Source: Agrobacterium tumefaciens (lineage in GTDB: Bacteria > Pseudomonadota > Alphaproteobacteria > Rhizobiales > Rhizobiaceae). Taken from it: a stretch of 64,000 nucleotides of DNA. The DNA is taken from the NCBI RefSeq assembly GCF_013318015.2, contig NZ_CP115842.1, positions 1,165,001 to 1,229,000 of the forward strand. Reading direction: 5' to 3'. Under the pieces are notes generated by a model. That model was not told the DNA's origin, did not search any database, and saw nothing but the letters and a program-made list of their open reading frames with translations. Positions 35,613 to 44,745 of this stretch are shown piece by piece. Every line of letters begins with the position of its first letter. Within the stretch, counting starts at the first letter, position 1. The position numbers were made by a program, and so were the translations under genes.

Positions 35613-36536
35613 ATGACAACAGCAAATTTCGACAACGCGCCTGCGATCGATCAGGCAGGACTCCTGTGCGACCAAATCAGCATTCTTGCGGAAAGCCCGG
35701 TGTGGGACGAAAGACGTCAGGTCCTGTTCTGGTGTGACATTCTTGGCAAGAAGCTACGTTCAGCTGGGCTGGGCGGCGTCCAGTATCGTGAATGGACGTT
35801 CCCGGAAACCGTCTCCAGTCTTGGGCTCTGTCAGAGCGGTGATCTGATTGCCGCTTGCGGAATGGATATACTCATCCTCAATCCGGAAAGCGGCGCGCGG
35901 CGCACACTTCATTCCATTCCCGCACCTGAAGGCATCGCCTGCCGGCTGAATGACGGACGTGTCGGTCCGGATGGAGCTTTCTGGGTTGGTACCATGCACA
36001 ATGTCCCGCTCTCGCAGATGCAGCCCCATGGAGAGCTCTGGCGTATTACGAATAATGGGGCCGAACGTATCCAGACCGGACTGACATGTCCCAACGGCCT
36101 CGCTTTTTCGCAGGACGGTTCCGTCATGTGGCAAAGCGATTCCGTGCAGAAATGGATACGCAGGCGGAATTTCGACAAAACCAACGGTGTATTTGATGAA
36201 GGTGTGCTCGTCGCACAAATGCAGGAAGAGACCGGAAGGCCCGATGGTGGATGTCTTGACATAAGCGGCCGATATTGGAGCGCGGGTGTCTCTGCCGGCG
36301 TTTTGAACATTTTCTCGGAAGACGGCAGTCAACAGATCGGGACGGTAAGGATGCCTGTTCCGCATCCAACGATGCCCTGCTTTGGCGGGCCGGATTTCGG
36401 CTCGCTTTTCGTGACATCGCACCGCCATAACATGACGCAAGACAGGCTGAGCGAGGTACCTCTTTCCGGTGGCGTTTGGGTCATTCCGTCCGGCATCAAG
36501 GGCTTTCCCGCATTCCGTTTTGAGGATGGCAGGTGA
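35613..36536 (+). CDS. SMP-30/gluconolactonase family lactonase
   Basis: This 307-aa beta-propeller protein has ESPVWDERRQVLFWCDI at its start, with the metal-binding Glu, NDGRVGPDGAFWVGTM, the TCPNGLAFSQDG block with the Asn ligand, and RPDGGCLDISGRYW with the Asp ligand. It hydrolyses sugar lactones, here plausibly the aldarolactone made by uronate dehydrogenase. It lies 35 nt after the GntR gene, so it is coregulated with it. Confidence 0.92.
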   Translation: MTTANFDNAPAIDQAGLLCDQISILAESPVWDERRQVLFWCDILGKKLRSAGLGGVQYREWTFPETVSSLGLCQSGDLIAACGMDILILNPESGARRTLHSIPAPEGIACRLNDGRVGPDGAFWVGTMHNVPLSQMQPHGELWRITNNGAERIQTGLTCPNGLAFSQDGSVMWQSDSVQKWIRRRNFDKTNGVFDEGVLVAQMQEETGRPDGGCLDISGRYWSAGVSAGVLNIFSEDGSQQIGTVRMPVPHPTMPCFGGPDFGSLFVTSHRHNMTQDRLSEVPLSGGVWVIPSGIKGFPAFRFEDGR

Positions 36537-36681
36537 AGCCCAAATCGTAAGTCTTTGATCTTTGTTGCCCAACGCAAGTGATGGGTTTCGGCCAGTCTAC
36601 GTCAGGCAAATTCGTCCTGTTGATCCTGTAGTCTGGCCGTAATCAGCATCGCTTCCGCATTGGTAGATATTGCGGTCGAGA

Positions 36682-37281
36682 TCAGCGTGTTCCGTGCTTT
36701 TCCTGCAAAAGCCGGATGGTGAGGTGCTGCAGCAGAATGATGGTCTTGGCGTCGCGAATATCGCCGCGGCTGATCATCTGCATAGCGTCTGGCAGAGCGA
36801 TTTCCAGCACATCTATGTCTTCTCCCTCGTCCGCGGAGCCGCCGCCTGTGCCCACTTTATGGTTCTCGGCATATTCGCCGTAGAAAAAGGCGAGGTATTC
36901 GGTGACCGATCCGGGGCTCATATAGATATCGAACAGATGGGTGAGTTCGGAAACCTCATAACCGGTCTCCTCCATCAGTTCCGCACGCATGCGCGCTGCC
37001 GGTTCAGCGCCTTCCAGCAGCCCCGCCGGTGTCTCGATCAGCGACTCGAGGCCGCCGTTCAAGAGAACCGGCAAACGGAACTGGCGGGTGAGCAAAACAT
37101 GGTCGTTTGCGGGGTTGTACAACAGGCATGTCGCTCCGTTGCCGCGATCATACGCCTCCCGGGTCTGCCGTTGCCAGCTTCCGTCCCTTAGCTGAAGTTC
37201 ATACTCATATTTGGTCAGTCGTCCCCAATCATCCGCCAATACGCGTTGCGAAATCGGGCGGTAAACACTGCTATTCATCAA
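36682..37281 (-). CDS. nudK: Nudix hydrolase, NudK-like
   Basis: This 199-aa Nudix protein hydrolyses a nucleoside diphosphate linked to another group, such as GDP-mannose or ADP-ribose. The Nudix box (about 87-108, GLLEGAEPAARMRAELMEET) has the same spacing as E. coli NudK, and the length is similar. The EE pair needed for metal is intact. Its neighbours PhzF and ProC give no clear pathway. The start at 37281 or one codon later is possible. Confidence 0.87.
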   Translation of the reverse strand: MMNSSVYRPISQRVLADDWGRLTKYEYELQLRDGSWQRQTREAYDRGNGATCLLYNPANDHVLLTRQFRLPVLLNGGLESLIETPAGLLEGAEPAARMRAELMEETGYEVSELTHLFDIYMSPGSVTEYLAFFYGEYAENHKVGTGGGSADEGEDIDVLEIALPDAMQMISRGDIRDAKTIILLQHLTIRLLQEKHGTR

Positions 37282-37305
37282 GTCACCTCGTCATTATCTG
37301 TCTTT

Positions 37306-38151
37306 TCAAAGGCCGTGCAGCCGGCCTTCGACTTGCGTGCGTGTCTCGCCGCCGACCCATATCTGGCCGGTATCATCGCGGGTCAGGTAAATGCGGCCTT
37401 GACGGCCAAGACGTGTGCCTTGGGCGGCGACATAGTCTTCCGCGACCACGCCTGTCGCAAACAGCCATTGCGCCAGCGAGGCGTTGAGGCTTCCGGTGAC
37501 CGGATCCTCGGCGATGGCGCCCAGATGATCGCTGAAGAAGGCGCGAACCTCGAAGGCGGCTTCGCCGCCATTTGCGTGCGGACCAACGACGCCAATGTCA
37601 ATGCGGCCGGGCCAGCTGCGGACCGGCTCAAGGGCAAGCACCTTCTCAGCCGATGCCAGCCTGATCCCCAACCAGCCGGGGCCATTGTCGATCCATGCGG
37701 CATCAACGATGTCGCGTGTCTCTATTCCCAGCAGCAGCCGGGCCTCTTCCAGGTCTGCGGGTGTCGGCGCGCCTGAACGGATAAGGGGCGGAGCGGCAAA
37801 GGAAAGTCGACCATGCGCGTGCCGGATCGTCACCAGACCGGCACCGCATTCCTGAACGATGCCCGTTTCGCTTTTGGGCAGGCCGTTTTCGGAAAGCCAG
37901 GCATGGCAAGTGCCGAGCGTAGGGTGTCCGGCAAAAGGCATCTCCCGGTCCAGTGAGAATATCCGGACACGGTAATCAGCCTGGGGGTGGGTGGGCGGCA
38001 GCAGAAACGTGGTTTCGGACAGATTGAACCACCGCGTCAATCGCTGCATGTCATCCGTGGTCAAGGTGTCTGCACCCGTGACGACCGCCAGCGGATTGCC
38101 AGAAAGCGGGCCGGAGCCGAATACATCGATCATATGGATAGTAAAGGTCAT
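37306..38151 (-). CDS. PhzF-family isomerase/epimerase-like protein
   Basis: This 281-aa PhzF-family protein has the DAPEF-like fold and the conserved start VDVFGSGPLSGNPLAVV, here as IDVFGSGPLSGNPLAVV. It also has MPFAGHPTLGTCHAW with the catalytic region and EDPVTGSLNASLAQWL. Many such proteins act on amino-acid-like or anthranilate-like substrates; the real one is unknown. It is 43 nt downstream of proC and may be cotranscribed. Confidence 0.9.
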   Translation of the reverse strand: MTFTIHMIDVFGSGPLSGNPLAVVTGADTLTTDDMQRLTRWFNLSETTFLLPPTHPQADYRVRIFSLDREMPFAGHPTLGTCHAWLSENGLPKSETGIVQECGAGLVTIRHAHGRLSFAAPPLIRSGAPTPADLEEARLLLGIETRDIVDAAWIDNGPGWLGIRLASAEKVLALEPVRSWPGRIDIGVVGPHANGGEAAFEVRAFFSDHLGAIAEDPVTGSLNASLAQWLFATGVVAEDYVAAQGTRLGRQGRIYLTRDDTGQIWVGGETRTQVEGRLHGL

Positions 38152-38194
38152 TGCATCGTTCTTTCAGTTCGGATCGATTGTCGGCGCGCACTGT

Positions 38195-38977
38195 CTACTG
38201 CGTAATCCGTTCCAGCACGCGGCTCAATGCCCGCTTCAATGCGCTCGAACCGCCATTGCCGTCAAAGTCCTGAAGAACCTGCTCGTTCAGGCCACCCTTG
38301 GTGGCGAATTCGCGGCTGAGATCGGTAAAGTCCGTGTCCTTGCCGGCAAGCAGCGCCACTTCGGAGAGGCCGGCGAAGAGGGGTGCAAGATAGGCGCGGC
38401 CCTTTTCTTCCGGCAGGCCGTTTTCCGCCAACCACTCCGTCGTCTGTTGCAGAATGCCGAAATAGGTTGCCATCAGGGCGCTTGCGGCGGCGAGAAGGTC
38501 GTATTCCGCCTTTGTTTCACATTCCACCGCATTTCCGAGCACGTTGAAGATCGCGGCGGTATCCGCATCGGAGGGGTAAACGGCCGTGACGCCTTTGCGG
38601 CGGGCGACAAAAGGCAGCGGGATCGCCTGGGTCAGGCGCACATCCGCGCCGATCCAGTCAAGCAGTGCATGTCGACCGGTTGCGGCAACGACGCTTATGA
38701 CTTTCTGCCCCTCGCGAAACCGCAGCGGCCGGATGACGTCCTCGGCGATCTGCGGGCGGATGGCCAGAACGACGGTATCGCAGCCGTCGACAATCGCCTG
38801 ATTGTCGCTGGAGACGATCACCTGCGGGAAATCGGCGGCAAGCCTGGCCGAGATATCCGCGCTGCGTTGGGACACCATGATATGCGGCACGGCGGCAGGC
38901 GTGCTGAGGAGCCCCCGCACCATCGCATCGGTGATAGCGCCGGTTCCGATAAAGCCGATTTTCTGGGGAAGGGACAT
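38195..38977 (-). CDS. proC: Pyrroline-5-carboxylate reductase
   Basis: This 260-aa ProC-family reductase makes proline from pyrroline-5-carboxylate with NAD(P)H. The N-terminus KIGFIGTGAITDAMVRGLL holds the Rossmann glycines, and the C-terminal half is helical with GLNEQVL (normally GGTNE-type). I set the start at 38977; the open frame runs 77 codons further up, but its sequence is unrelated to the family. It may be a secondary ProC copy, since the location is not a proline operon. Confidence 0.85.
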   Translation of the reverse strand: MSLPQKIGFIGTGAITDAMVRGLLSTPAAVPHIMVSQRSADISARLAADFPQVIVSSDNQAIVDGCDTVVLAIRPQIAEDVIRPLRFREGQKVISVVAATGRHALLDWIGADVRLTQAIPLPFVARRKGVTAVYPSDADTAAIFNVLGNAVECETKAEYDLLAAASALMATYFGILQQTTEWLAENGLPEEKGRAYLAPLFAGLSEVALLAGKDTDFTDLSREFATKGGLNEQVLQDFDGNGGSSALKRALSRVLERITQ

Positions 38978-39122
38978 GATGACTCCATTGCATTGATAGG
39001 AAGGAACGATACATCGGTACGGCTGACGCAGGAAGGCAATGAAACAATCTCTAGATTGCCGGGGGCTGGCATATCTGCCGAAGAAATGGCGTGGCAACCG
39101 GATCGGCCACCTCACATACCCG

Positions 39123-39608
39123 TTAAATCTCTCCGAACCAACGGGCTGCTGCCCTTGCGAATTTCTCCTTGTCCGGAGCAGACTCCGTGGCCCAGGCGAC
39201 GATACCATCGGGGCGCACCAGGACTGTGCTCAAGCCCAATTGATCGATGGCATTGCCGGCGACATAGGAAATCCGGCCGTTCCAGCGGCCTGCCAGCGCT
39301 TCAAGCGATGCGTCCACGCTAAAATTCAAAAGCAGACCTTTGCCCTCTCTCAGAAGTTCGCCGGTGCTCCTCCCGTCCGCCAGTGCGAAGTCCGGAACGC
39401 TTCAGCCCACCAGCGGATCGTTGCCGCCTAGCTCGTAGCGGAGGGAAATGCCCCATACGCGCTCGGCGAAATATGTCGCGCCGTCGCGGGTCTCGATGAG
39501 ATCGCGGATGATGGCTTCCAGCGCCCGTGTACTCCGGCTTGGGCGCATCAGTGCGACCTGGGCGCGCGACCAGTCAAGGACCTGTGCACCCACTGGGTGT
39601 CGCTCACA
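39123..39608 (-). pseudogene. Remnant of an FAD-dependent aromatic monooxygenase (C-terminal part only)
   Basis: Read on the minus strand, the stretch ERHPVGAQVLDWSRAQVALM to WGISLRYELGGNDPLVG matches the end of PheA/TfdB-type FAD hydroxylases, then meets TGA. Reading on in the same frame gives SVPDFALADGRSTG and the thioredoxin-like tail ending AAARWFGEI and TAA. The stop replaces what is normally Arg (CGA to TGA), a single change. All of the FAD-binding N-terminal part is missing, and the remnant begins where the LysR gene ends. The gene is dead. Confidence 0.8.
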
Positions 39609-39609
39609 G

Positions 39610-40467
39610 TCACGGCCGATGCTCCCGGAAAGCGGCGGCCAGTGTGCGCAGCGCCTCACGGGATCTGCTGTCGGTAAGGGTCGAGAACATCACGATCTCG
39701 GTGGAAGGCAGCGGCGGGAGGCTGAAACGCTGGCTGACCTCGATTGTACCGGGTGGCGCCAGGCGGCAGGAGAATGCCGAAATGGCGAGACCTGCCGAAA
39801 CGGCCGCGGTCACCATCGATGAGGTGCCGCCAAGAAAGACTTCCGTCCACGCGATGGCGGCGGAATCAAGAGCACGAGCGGCGATGTCACGTACACCGCA
39901 GGCGGGCGAAAGCGCTGCCAGTCGCAGCGGCTCGCCCTGACGATGCTCGAATTGCGGGGCTGCGAACCAGCCGAAATGCTCTGGCCCGAGCACTTCGCCA
40001 TCACGCCTGTCATCCTCGCGCCGGATGATTGCAGCATCGATCTCGCCGCGGTCGAAGGCATCCAGCAACGTGCGGGAATTGTCCATCCGCACTTCTATCG
40101 TCAGTCCCGGATCGTGCGCGTTGAGCCGCGCCAGCAGCGTTGGCACTTCCGGCCCGGCAACATGGGCGGCGATGCCAAGGCCAAAGCGTCGGCGCGTGGA
40201 AAAAAGCCCTGCCATGGCGCGATCGTGCGCGGCAAGGAATTCGCGGGCTGGTGTTAGAAACACGGCGCCTTGCGCGGAAAGCCGCACCGAACGCGGCGTC
40301 CGCTCAAGAAGCCGCTGGCCGAGCCGGTCTTCCAGTCGCTTGAGCTTGACGCTGATGGCACCCTGCGTGGTTCCGAGCGTTTCGGCAGCGCGGGTGAAGC
40401 TCTGCAGATCGGCGATGGTGACGAAAGCCTGAACGGCATCCACATCCAGAGTGGTCACTTTAATCAT
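39610..40467 (-). CDS. LysR-family transcriptional regulator
   Basis: This 285-aa LysR regulator has its HTH at residues 1-66 (DAVQAFVTIADLQSFTRAAE, then GAISVKLKRLEDRLG). The ATG at 40467 is chosen because the family N-terminus begins there; the frame extends to 40776 inside the divergent gene. It faces the DHA2 exporter gene across 142 bp and is its likely regulator. Its 3' end abuts the monooxygenase remnant, suggesting a deletion reached this point. Confidence 0.88.
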   Translation of the reverse strand: MIKVTTLDVDAVQAFVTIADLQSFTRAAETLGTTQGAISVKLKRLEDRLGQRLLERTPRSVRLSAQGAVFLTPAREFLAAHDRAMAGLFSTRRRFGLGIAAHVAGPEVPTLLARLNAHDPGLTIEVRMDNSRTLLDAFDRGEIDAAIIRREDDRRDGEVLGPEHFGWFAAPQFEHRQGEPLRLAALSPACGVRDIAARALDSAAIAWTEVFLGGTSSMVTAAVSAGLAISAFSCRLAPPGTIEVSQRFSLPPLPSTEIVMFSTLTDSRSREALRTLAAAFREHRP

Positions 40468-40609
40468 CCAAATTTGTTGTCTCTGAAATATCCAAGCATC
40501 CAATTCAGTTATGGTCAAGCTTTCACTAATTTGCCTTGGACTCTGCAAAACACGGATCGAAGCGTGCATGTCTTCTGATGCTTCAGTCCGAACCACGAAA
40601 GGCTGAAGA

Positions 40610-42130
40610 ATGACCCTTGCCGTTACCGCCCCAACCCGGAGTAGAAGTACCATTGCGCTCGCTGCCGTCTGTCTCTCCGCTCTGATGTTCGGGCTGGAAA
40701 TCTCCAGCGTGCCGGCGATCCTGCCGACGCTCGAGCAGGTGCTGCACGCGGATTTCCGGCAGCTGCAGTGGATCATGAACGCCTATACGATCGGCGTGAC
40801 GATGGTGCTGATGGCAACCGGCGCGTTGGCCGACCGCTTCGGTCGCAAACGCGTCTTCATCGCGACCATCGTCGCTTTCGCCATTTCCTCCCTCGCCTGC
40901 GGCATGACTGAAAGCGTGGCGGTGCTGATCGGCGCACGCTTCCTTCAGGGACTAAGCGGTGGAGCGATGCTGGTATGCCAGATCGCCATTCTGTCACATC
41001 AGTTCCGCACGGCCCGCGAGCGTGGAATGGCTTTCGGCTGGTGGGGTATTGTCTCCGGCGTCGGGCTGGGTTTCGGGCCGATCATCGGCGGAGCCATCGT
41101 TGCGCTGTGGAGCTGGGAGTGGGTATTCCTCGTTCACGTGGCCCTCGGCATCCTGACACTGTTCCTTGCCGCAAGCGGTGTGGAAGAATCGCGTGATCCG
41201 GATGCGACCCGTCTTGATCTTGCCGGTATCGCCACACTTTCGGTTGCCGTGTTCTGCCTTGCGTTTTTCATCACCCAAGGACCGGAACTCGGCTTTGCCA
41301 GTTCAAAGGCACTTCTGATCCTTGGTCTATCAGTCGCGAGTTTTATCGCCTTCGTGATCGTCGAAAAGCTCACTCCAAGGCCGATGTTCGATTTCTCCGT
41401 ATTTCGCATCCGGCCATTTTCCGGCGCGATTATCGGCTCGGCGGCGATGAACATCAGCTTCTGGCCGTTCATGATCTATCTGCCGATCTGGTTTCAGGCG
41501 GGCCTTGGTTATGACAGCGTCACCGCCGGTCTCGGTCTGCTTGCCTATACGCTGCCAGCGCTGGTCGTACCGCCGTTGGCCGAGCGTCTGTCGCTGCGTT
41601 ATCAACCCCGTCTTGTCGTCCCGGCCGGGCTGTTCACCATCGGTCTCGGTTTCATGCTGATGAAACTTGGCAGCAGTGTCGCAGATGCGAGCTGGCTCAC
41701 CATGCTGCCCGGCTGCATCCTGTCCGGTGTCGGGCTTGGCCTCACCAACACGCCGGTCACCAATACGACAACCGGTGCCGTTCCCGCTGCCCGTTCCGGC
41801 ATGGCCTCCGGCATCGACATGAGCGCGCGAATGATCTCGCTTGCCATCAACATCCCGATCATGGGCTTCATTCTGGTTGAGGGCGTCTGGTCGTCGCTTA
41901 GGGCCAACCTGCCGTCCGGCGCGGATTTGCCCGCCCTGCGTTCGCTCGCGGAGAAGATCGCGGCGGGAACCGCGGGATCGTCGGTGGAGCGTGTTTCGGA
42001 TGCACTCGTCCATCAGGCACTCGCGGACGGTTTCGGTCTGGTCATGCTTTATGCTGGCATCAGTGTCTGGTTGCTCGCCGCTCTGAGCTTTGTGGTTTTC
42101 GGCCCGGCGCGAAAGCTTGCCCACGGTTAG
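40610..42130 (+). CDS. DHA2-family MFS multidrug exporter
   Basis: This 506-aa MFS protein is of the 14-segment DHA2 (EmrB/QacA) type. It has DRFGRKRVFI between the second and third helices and GARFLQGLSGGAMLVCQIAI with the motif C-like region. It exports drugs or toxic aromatics by proton antiport. The divergent LysR gene suggests induction by a small ligand. No EmrA-like partner is next to it. Confidence 0.92.
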   Translation: MTLAVTAPTRSRSTIALAAVCLSALMFGLEISSVPAILPTLEQVLHADFRQLQWIMNAYTIGVTMVLMATGALADRFGRKRVFIATIVAFAISSLACGMTESVAVLIGARFLQGLSGGAMLVCQIAILSHQFRTARERGMAFGWWGIVSGVGLGFGPIIGGAIVALWSWEWVFLVHVALGILTLFLAASGVEESRDPDATRLDLAGIATLSVAVFCLAFFITQGPELGFASSKALLILGLSVASFIAFVIVEKLTPRPMFDFSVFRIRPFSGAIIGSAAMNISFWPFMIYLPIWFQAGLGYDSVTAGLGLLAYTLPALVVPPLAERLSLRYQPRLVVPAGLFTIGLGFMLMKLGSSVADASWLTMLPGCILSGVGLGLTNTPVTNTTTGAVPAARSGMASGIDMSARMISLAINIPIMGFILVEGVWSSLRANLPSGADLPALRSLAEKIAAGTAGSSVERVSDALVHQALADGFGLVMLYAGISVWLLAALSFVVFGPARKLAHG

Positions 42131-42155
42131 TGGTGCCCGGGCGCTGGGACGATAG

Positions 42156-43337
42156 TCAGGCGGATTTCAGGATTTGCAGTCCTGCCGAAGGTTGGGCGGC
42201 CGCAGTCTCCTCGCGGCTCCAGCGGCCAAAGGCGGAGCGGCCCAAAATCGCAATCGACGTATCCTCCTGCGGCGCATGGACGAGCACCGTCTGGATGTCG
42301 CGGAAATGTCGTTCGAGGCCCAGTTCGCTACCAAGACCTGGATTGCCGATGCCGCGCACTGCGATCTCGACGGCATCACGCAGCTGCCGGCCGGCAAGCA
42401 GCCTTGCCCTGATGAATCCTTCCGCATCGCCATTGTTGTTTTCGAGCGTGCCGAAAATGATCTGGCGGGCGCCGGAGACCAGAAGATCGATTTCGCCTGA
42501 AAGCGTTATGAAACGTTCCGTGCGGGCGATGGGATGGCCGAGATTGGCCGGCACACGCTCATGCGCGAAGCGGATGAACTTGGCCTGAGCGGCTTCTGCT
42601 ACGCCGAGGTAAAGCGCTGTCAAAGCCAGCGTGAGTGCCGCATGCGCCCGGTTGTCCTGCTGGGCGACCGATGGATCGACGAGGTCGATGACGTTTTCCG
42701 CCGGGATTTCGACATTGGCATATTCGACATCGTGCGATCCCGTAGCGCGCATGCCGAGGCTCTGCCAGTTCTCGATGACCTTGATGCCCGGCAACCCGTT
42801 CGGCACCACGAATGTTCCCACCCGCGCCGGCGTTTCGTCAGTATGCGCCCAGACAAGGAAATGCGTGAGACCATATGCGCCCGTCACGAAGCGTTTTCGG
42901 CCCGTGATAGACCAGCCATTGTTTGTCCGGCGGGCGAGCGTCGCGGGCAGGCCACCGCGCGCCGGCGACCCCAGCTCCGGCTCGACACGCGCGGCATTGA
43001 GCAGCAACGGCCGTTGTTTGGCGTCCATCAGAAGCCGCCGGTAGAGATCTTCGGGCCAGTGGTTTTTCGCGGCCTGGGCGAGATGGGTAAAGATCGTCAT
43101 GGCGCTGATCAGCGCCACGGAAGGATCGCCCCGGCCAAGTGCCGCGAGAATGTGGGCGGTATCGGCAAGCGTCGCTCCTTGGCCGCCATAACGTGTCGCA
43201 ACCGTGCTTTCGAGGAGGCCGCTTTCGTGAACGGCACGGATACCCGTCCAGGGAAACTGGCCAGTCTGGTCCGCATCCGGTGCGGCCTGTTCAAGGATGC
43301 GAGCGGTTGCGTCTAGGACAGTTGGGTCATGAGACAT
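42156..43337 (-). CDS. Acyl-CoA-dehydrogenase-like flavin monooxygenase (DszC/SfnB type)
   Basis: This 393-aa protein has the acyl-CoA dehydrogenase fold. The sequence (FVTGAYGLTHFLVWAHTDET, then NWQSLGMRATGSHDVEYANV) is that of the DszC/SfnB group, which use reduced flavin to oxygenate sulphur compounds or assist sulphone use. The start at 43337 drops a 63-codon extension without family similarity. It lies downstream of the SsuD-like gene, separated by 112 nt, and probably shares its promoter at 44581-44648. Confidence 0.83.
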   Translation of the reverse strand: MSHDPTVLDATARILEQAAPDADQTGQFPWTGIRAVHESGLLESTVATRYGGQGATLADTAHILAALGRGDPSVALISAMTIFTHLAQAAKNHWPEDLYRRLLMDAKQRPLLLNAARVEPELGSPARGGLPATLARRTNNGWSITGRKRFVTGAYGLTHFLVWAHTDETPARVGTFVVPNGLPGIKVIENWQSLGMRATGSHDVEYANVEIPAENVIDLVDPSVAQQDNRAHAALTLALTALYLGVAEAAQAKFIRFAHERVPANLGHPIARTERFITLSGEIDLLVSGARQIIFGTLENNNGDAEGFIRARLLAGRQLRDAVEIAVRGIGNPGLGSELGLERHFRDIQTVLVHAPQEDTSIAILGRSAFGRWSREETAAAQPSAGLQILKSA

Positions 43338-43449
43338 GCGTGGTCGAGGCTCTCTGGCTGTGGGGAATACCATTTCCCCATCAGGGGCGATTGGCTCCGT
43401 CTGCACTTCAAAAAAATGCCCGGTCAGGCGACCGGGCCGGATCGCGGCA

Positions 43450-44553
43450 TTATGCAGCGGTCTTTTTCTTCGCATCTTCCCGTTCGCGAATGCCTTCGCG
43501 GACAAGCGGCAGGATGTAGCGGCCATAATCCACCGCGTCGTTGTAATTGTCGTAGCCGCGGATCGAGATCAGGTCAGCGCCAAGATCGATGTAGTCGAGG
43601 ATGGAATCCGCAATGGTGCGTGGCGAACCGACCAGCGCAGTGGTGGCGCCGCTGGCATTGGTGGCGGTGACCGTCGGATACCAGAGGGCGCGATCATGCA
43701 CATCGCCGCGTGCGGCGATTTCCAGAAGCCGTTGCGAACCGACATTGGCCGGGCGCGGCGCGTTGAGCGGTGCGCGTGTTACACCTTTCTGCCGGTTCTC
43801 GTTCAACCGATCCAGAGTTCTGTGAGCCTTTTCCCAGGCAAGCTCGTCCGTCTCGGCGACGATCGGCCGGAATGTGACCCAGATCCGGGGGCGATCCGTG
43901 CGGCCCGCCTTTGCGGCTTCCGCATAGACCCGCTCGATCTGCTGTTTGGTTTCGGCAAGCGGCTCTCCCCACAGGCCGAAGATATCGCAGAGCGAACCAC
44001 CGATGCGATAGGCGGCGTCCGAGGAGCCGCCGAGCGAAATCGGAATAAGCCCGTTTGTGGGCCGCACCGCGCTGCGGAATTGCTTGAACTGGTAATATTT
44101 TCCGTCGAAGTCGAAGGGCTCTTTCGAGGTCCAGGCCAGGCGCAGGATGCGGATATATTCCTCCTGGCGCTCATAGCGTTCTTCCTTGTTGAGGAAGTCG
44201 CCTTCACGCGCCTGTTCTTCATCGCTGCCGCCGGCAATGAAGTGCACCACGACACGTCCACCACTCAACTGATCGAGCGTCGCGAGCGACTTGGCCGCAA
44301 CTGTGGGATAAACCGTGTTCGGCCGCAGGGCGACGATGATCTTGATGTTTTTCGTGTGCGCGAGCACCGTGGCGCCCAGCGTGAAAGGATCGAAAGACGA
44401 TGAGGAGTAAGGGATCAGCGTATAGTTGAAACCGTAATCATCAAGGGCGCGGGCATAGCGCTCCAGAAAAACAGGATCCACAGGTGCGTCTGGAACGGGG
44501 TTTAGATCGTTCGATGCATTGGGAAAGCTTACGCTGATAAATTCCGCGGACAT
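43450..44553 (-). CDS. LLM-class flavin monooxygenase (SsuD/SfnG-like)
   Basis: This 367-aa luciferase-like TIM-barrel protein of the alkanesulfonate-monooxygenase group would use reduced FMN and O2 to break a C-S bond and release sulphite. Characteristic parts are PYSSSSFDPFTLGATVLAHT, VALRPNTVYPTVAAKSLATL and GRVVVHFIAGGSDEEQAREG. No flavin reductase (SsuE) gene is next to it, so a shared reductase must serve. AGGAGCGCCC precedes the ATG. Its promoter region carries the conserved regulatory element at 44606-44648. Confidence 0.88.
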   Translation of the reverse strand: MSAEFISVSFPNASNDLNPVPDAPVDPVFLERYARALDDYGFNYTLIPYSSSSFDPFTLGATVLAHTKNIKIIVALRPNTVYPTVAAKSLATLDQLSGGRVVVHFIAGGSDEEQAREGDFLNKEERYERQEEYIRILRLAWTSKEPFDFDGKYYQFKQFRSAVRPTNGLIPISLGGSSDAAYRIGGSLCDIFGLWGEPLAETKQQIERVYAEAAKAGRTDRPRIWVTFRPIVAETDELAWEKAHRTLDRLNENRQKGVTRAPLNAPRPANVGSQRLLEIAARGDVHDRALWYPTVTATNASGATTALVGSPRTIADSILDYIDLGADLISIRGYDNYNDAVDYGRYILPLVREGIREREDAKKKTAA

Positions 44554-44580
44554 GGGCGCTCCTTCAGGTTCAATGCAAGC

Positions 44581-44648
44581 ATGTTAGGGCGCGGCGCAGG
44601 AACGAGGAAGACAGGTCTTTCTTTTTCTATCGAATATGTAGAAAATAT
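44581..44648 (-). promoter_or_regulatory. Shared regulatory element and promoter, copy 1
   Basis: Read towards the LLM gene it has TTTTCTAC-N7-ATAGAAAA (a LysR-style dyad), then AGAAAGACCTGTCTTCC, then TAACAT (44581-44586) about 17 bp after CTTCCT as candidate -10 and -35. The core matches the elements at 51400 and 57787 nearly base for base. The boxes are placed by eye. Confidence 0.65.
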
Positions 44649-44745
44649 TCCCTGTGACGGCCTTCGATATAGGACCAGCAACCGCCGCCGCGTTTCCGTC
44701 TTCAAGTCGCTGCCACGAAGTGGCAATCGCTCGGTGCCCTAACGG

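Noticed and set aside
38978..39208. N-terminal extension of proC
   Set aside because: ProC begins at the Rossmann motif directly after the ATG at 38977; the upstream codons are non-coding in character.
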